A DNA stretch of 16,084 nt from the NCBI GenBank assembly GCA_003517945.1, contig DOZP01000247.1:8167-24250 (forward strand), read 5' to 3'. The DNA is from Porphyromonadaceae bacterium. Its GTDB lineage: Bacteria; Bacteroidota; Bacteroidia; Bacteroidales; Tannerellaceae. The translations under genes were made by a program, and so were the position numbers. Shown here in pieces: positions 15,672-16,084 of this stretch; positions within the stretch are counted from its first letter, which is position 1; each line of letters starts with the position of its first letter. The notes below the pieces were generated by a model. It was given only the letters and a program-made list of their open reading frames with translations. It searched no databases and was not told the origin of the DNA.

Positions 15672-16084
15672 AGTAAGATTGGATTAATTTGGGTGAAATG
15701 ACCTTATCACAACGCTCAAAAGGTTTTAATATACCTCTTGTTTCTATCCAAGGTGTTTCGTTATGGGAAATTTGTTCTAATTCAGCACCTGAAAAGGGGG
15801 CATAATTTTCAAGAATCCAATTGATATATTTCTTGTCATCAGGGCTAATTTCATCAGATACTTCCCTATTTTGTATATCAGACAAATCAATGTTTGAATA
15901 CAAATATTTTGTTTGACTAAACCTATTGTAAATATCCACATTAACAGGACCATGAACCCAAGCCTGAAACTCCCCTTCAAAAAATGGCCTTTTATGGATA
16001 CCCCAAGACCATGCTTGTATATAATACAATAACTTTTGCAATTTTAGGTTGATAAGGGAATTGTTCTCCTCCTCTCCTAATAAT
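15634..16084 (-). CDS. Panacea-domain (DUF4065, SocA-like) antitoxin-like protein, 5' end beyond window
   Basis: The open frame ends with TAA at 15636-15634 and continues to the right edge without a stop, giving 149 visible residues. The visible part starts LLGEEENNSLINLKLQKLLYYIQAW. Panacea proteins normally have about 15-25 residues before this NLKLQKLLYY motif, so the true start lies just outside. Other hallmarks are FFEGEFQAWVHGPVNVDIYNRF and the C-terminal pattern GAELEQISHNETPWIETRG. Panacea domains are known as antitoxins that neutralise many unrelated toxins, and SocA of Caulobacter, a proteolytic adaptor, also has this fold. Here the gene is upstream of, and overlaps, the 245-aa candidate toxin, so a toxin-antitoxin operon is the simplest reading. 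Confidence 0.9.
   Translation of the reverse strand, partial: LLGEEENNSLINLKLQKLLYYIQAWSWGIHKRPFFEGEFQAWVHGPVNVDIYNRFSQTKYLYSNIDLSDIQNREVSDEISPDDKKYINWILENYAPFSGAELEQISHNETPWIETRGILKPFERCDKVISPKLIQSYYAEKWSTINAAK

Noticed and set aside
1..16084. CRISPR arrays, tRNA/rRNA genes, insertion sequences
   Set aside because: No regularly spaced repeats, RNA-gene signatures or transposase reading frames were seen on either strand.

Overview
The window looks like a chromosomal segment of a gut-type Bacteroidales bacterium (Bacteroides, Parabacteroides, Dysgonomonas or similar; genus not resolvable by eye). The basis is a SusC/SusD pair, a hybrid two-component-type sensor on the opposite strand, lipoprotein glycosidases, a TAnnTTTG-type promoter box and start codons without clear Shine-Dalgarno sequences. 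Most of it is one polysaccharide utilization locus (PUL).

Layout. Positions 1-3176 (minus strand) hold the N-terminal 1058 codons of a hybrid two-component system (HTCS) regulator; its receiver and DNA-binding parts would lie beyond the left edge. A 218-bp divergent intergenic region (3177-3394) carries a good Bacteroides -7 box. Then, on the plus strand: susC-like (3395-6397), susD-like (6418-7992), an intrinsic-terminator-like hairpin (8002-8041), a large multidomain GH43 enzyme (8075-10750), a compact GH43 lipoprotein (10775-11728), a secreted protein of no family I recognise with a beta-sandwich plus probable alpha/alpha-barrel layout (11752-13758), and a GH43 endo-arabinanase-like lipoprotein (13763-14782). 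A perfect 21-bp inverted repeat (14784-14834) closes the operon. On the minus strand, converging on it, lies a more AT-rich two-gene module: a Panacea (DUF4065) antitoxin-like gene running off the right edge, and an overlapping 245-aa gene that is the candidate toxin.

How the genes fit together (inference). Three GH43 enzymes, one with the arabinanase SCCxG signature, point to an arabinose-containing glycan such as pectic arabinan or a decorated relative. Signal peptides suggest that lipoprotein enzymes act at the outer membrane, SusD/SusC bind and import oligosaccharides, and the large GH43 and the unrecognised enzyme, both with signal peptidase I leaders, finish degradation in the periplasm. 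There the HTCS beta-propeller would sense a released oligosaccharide and activate the susC promoter.

The best candidates for new biology are the unrecognised 668-aa enzyme at 11752-13758, the doubly nested architecture of the 891-aa GH43, and the putative toxin paired with the Panacea protein.
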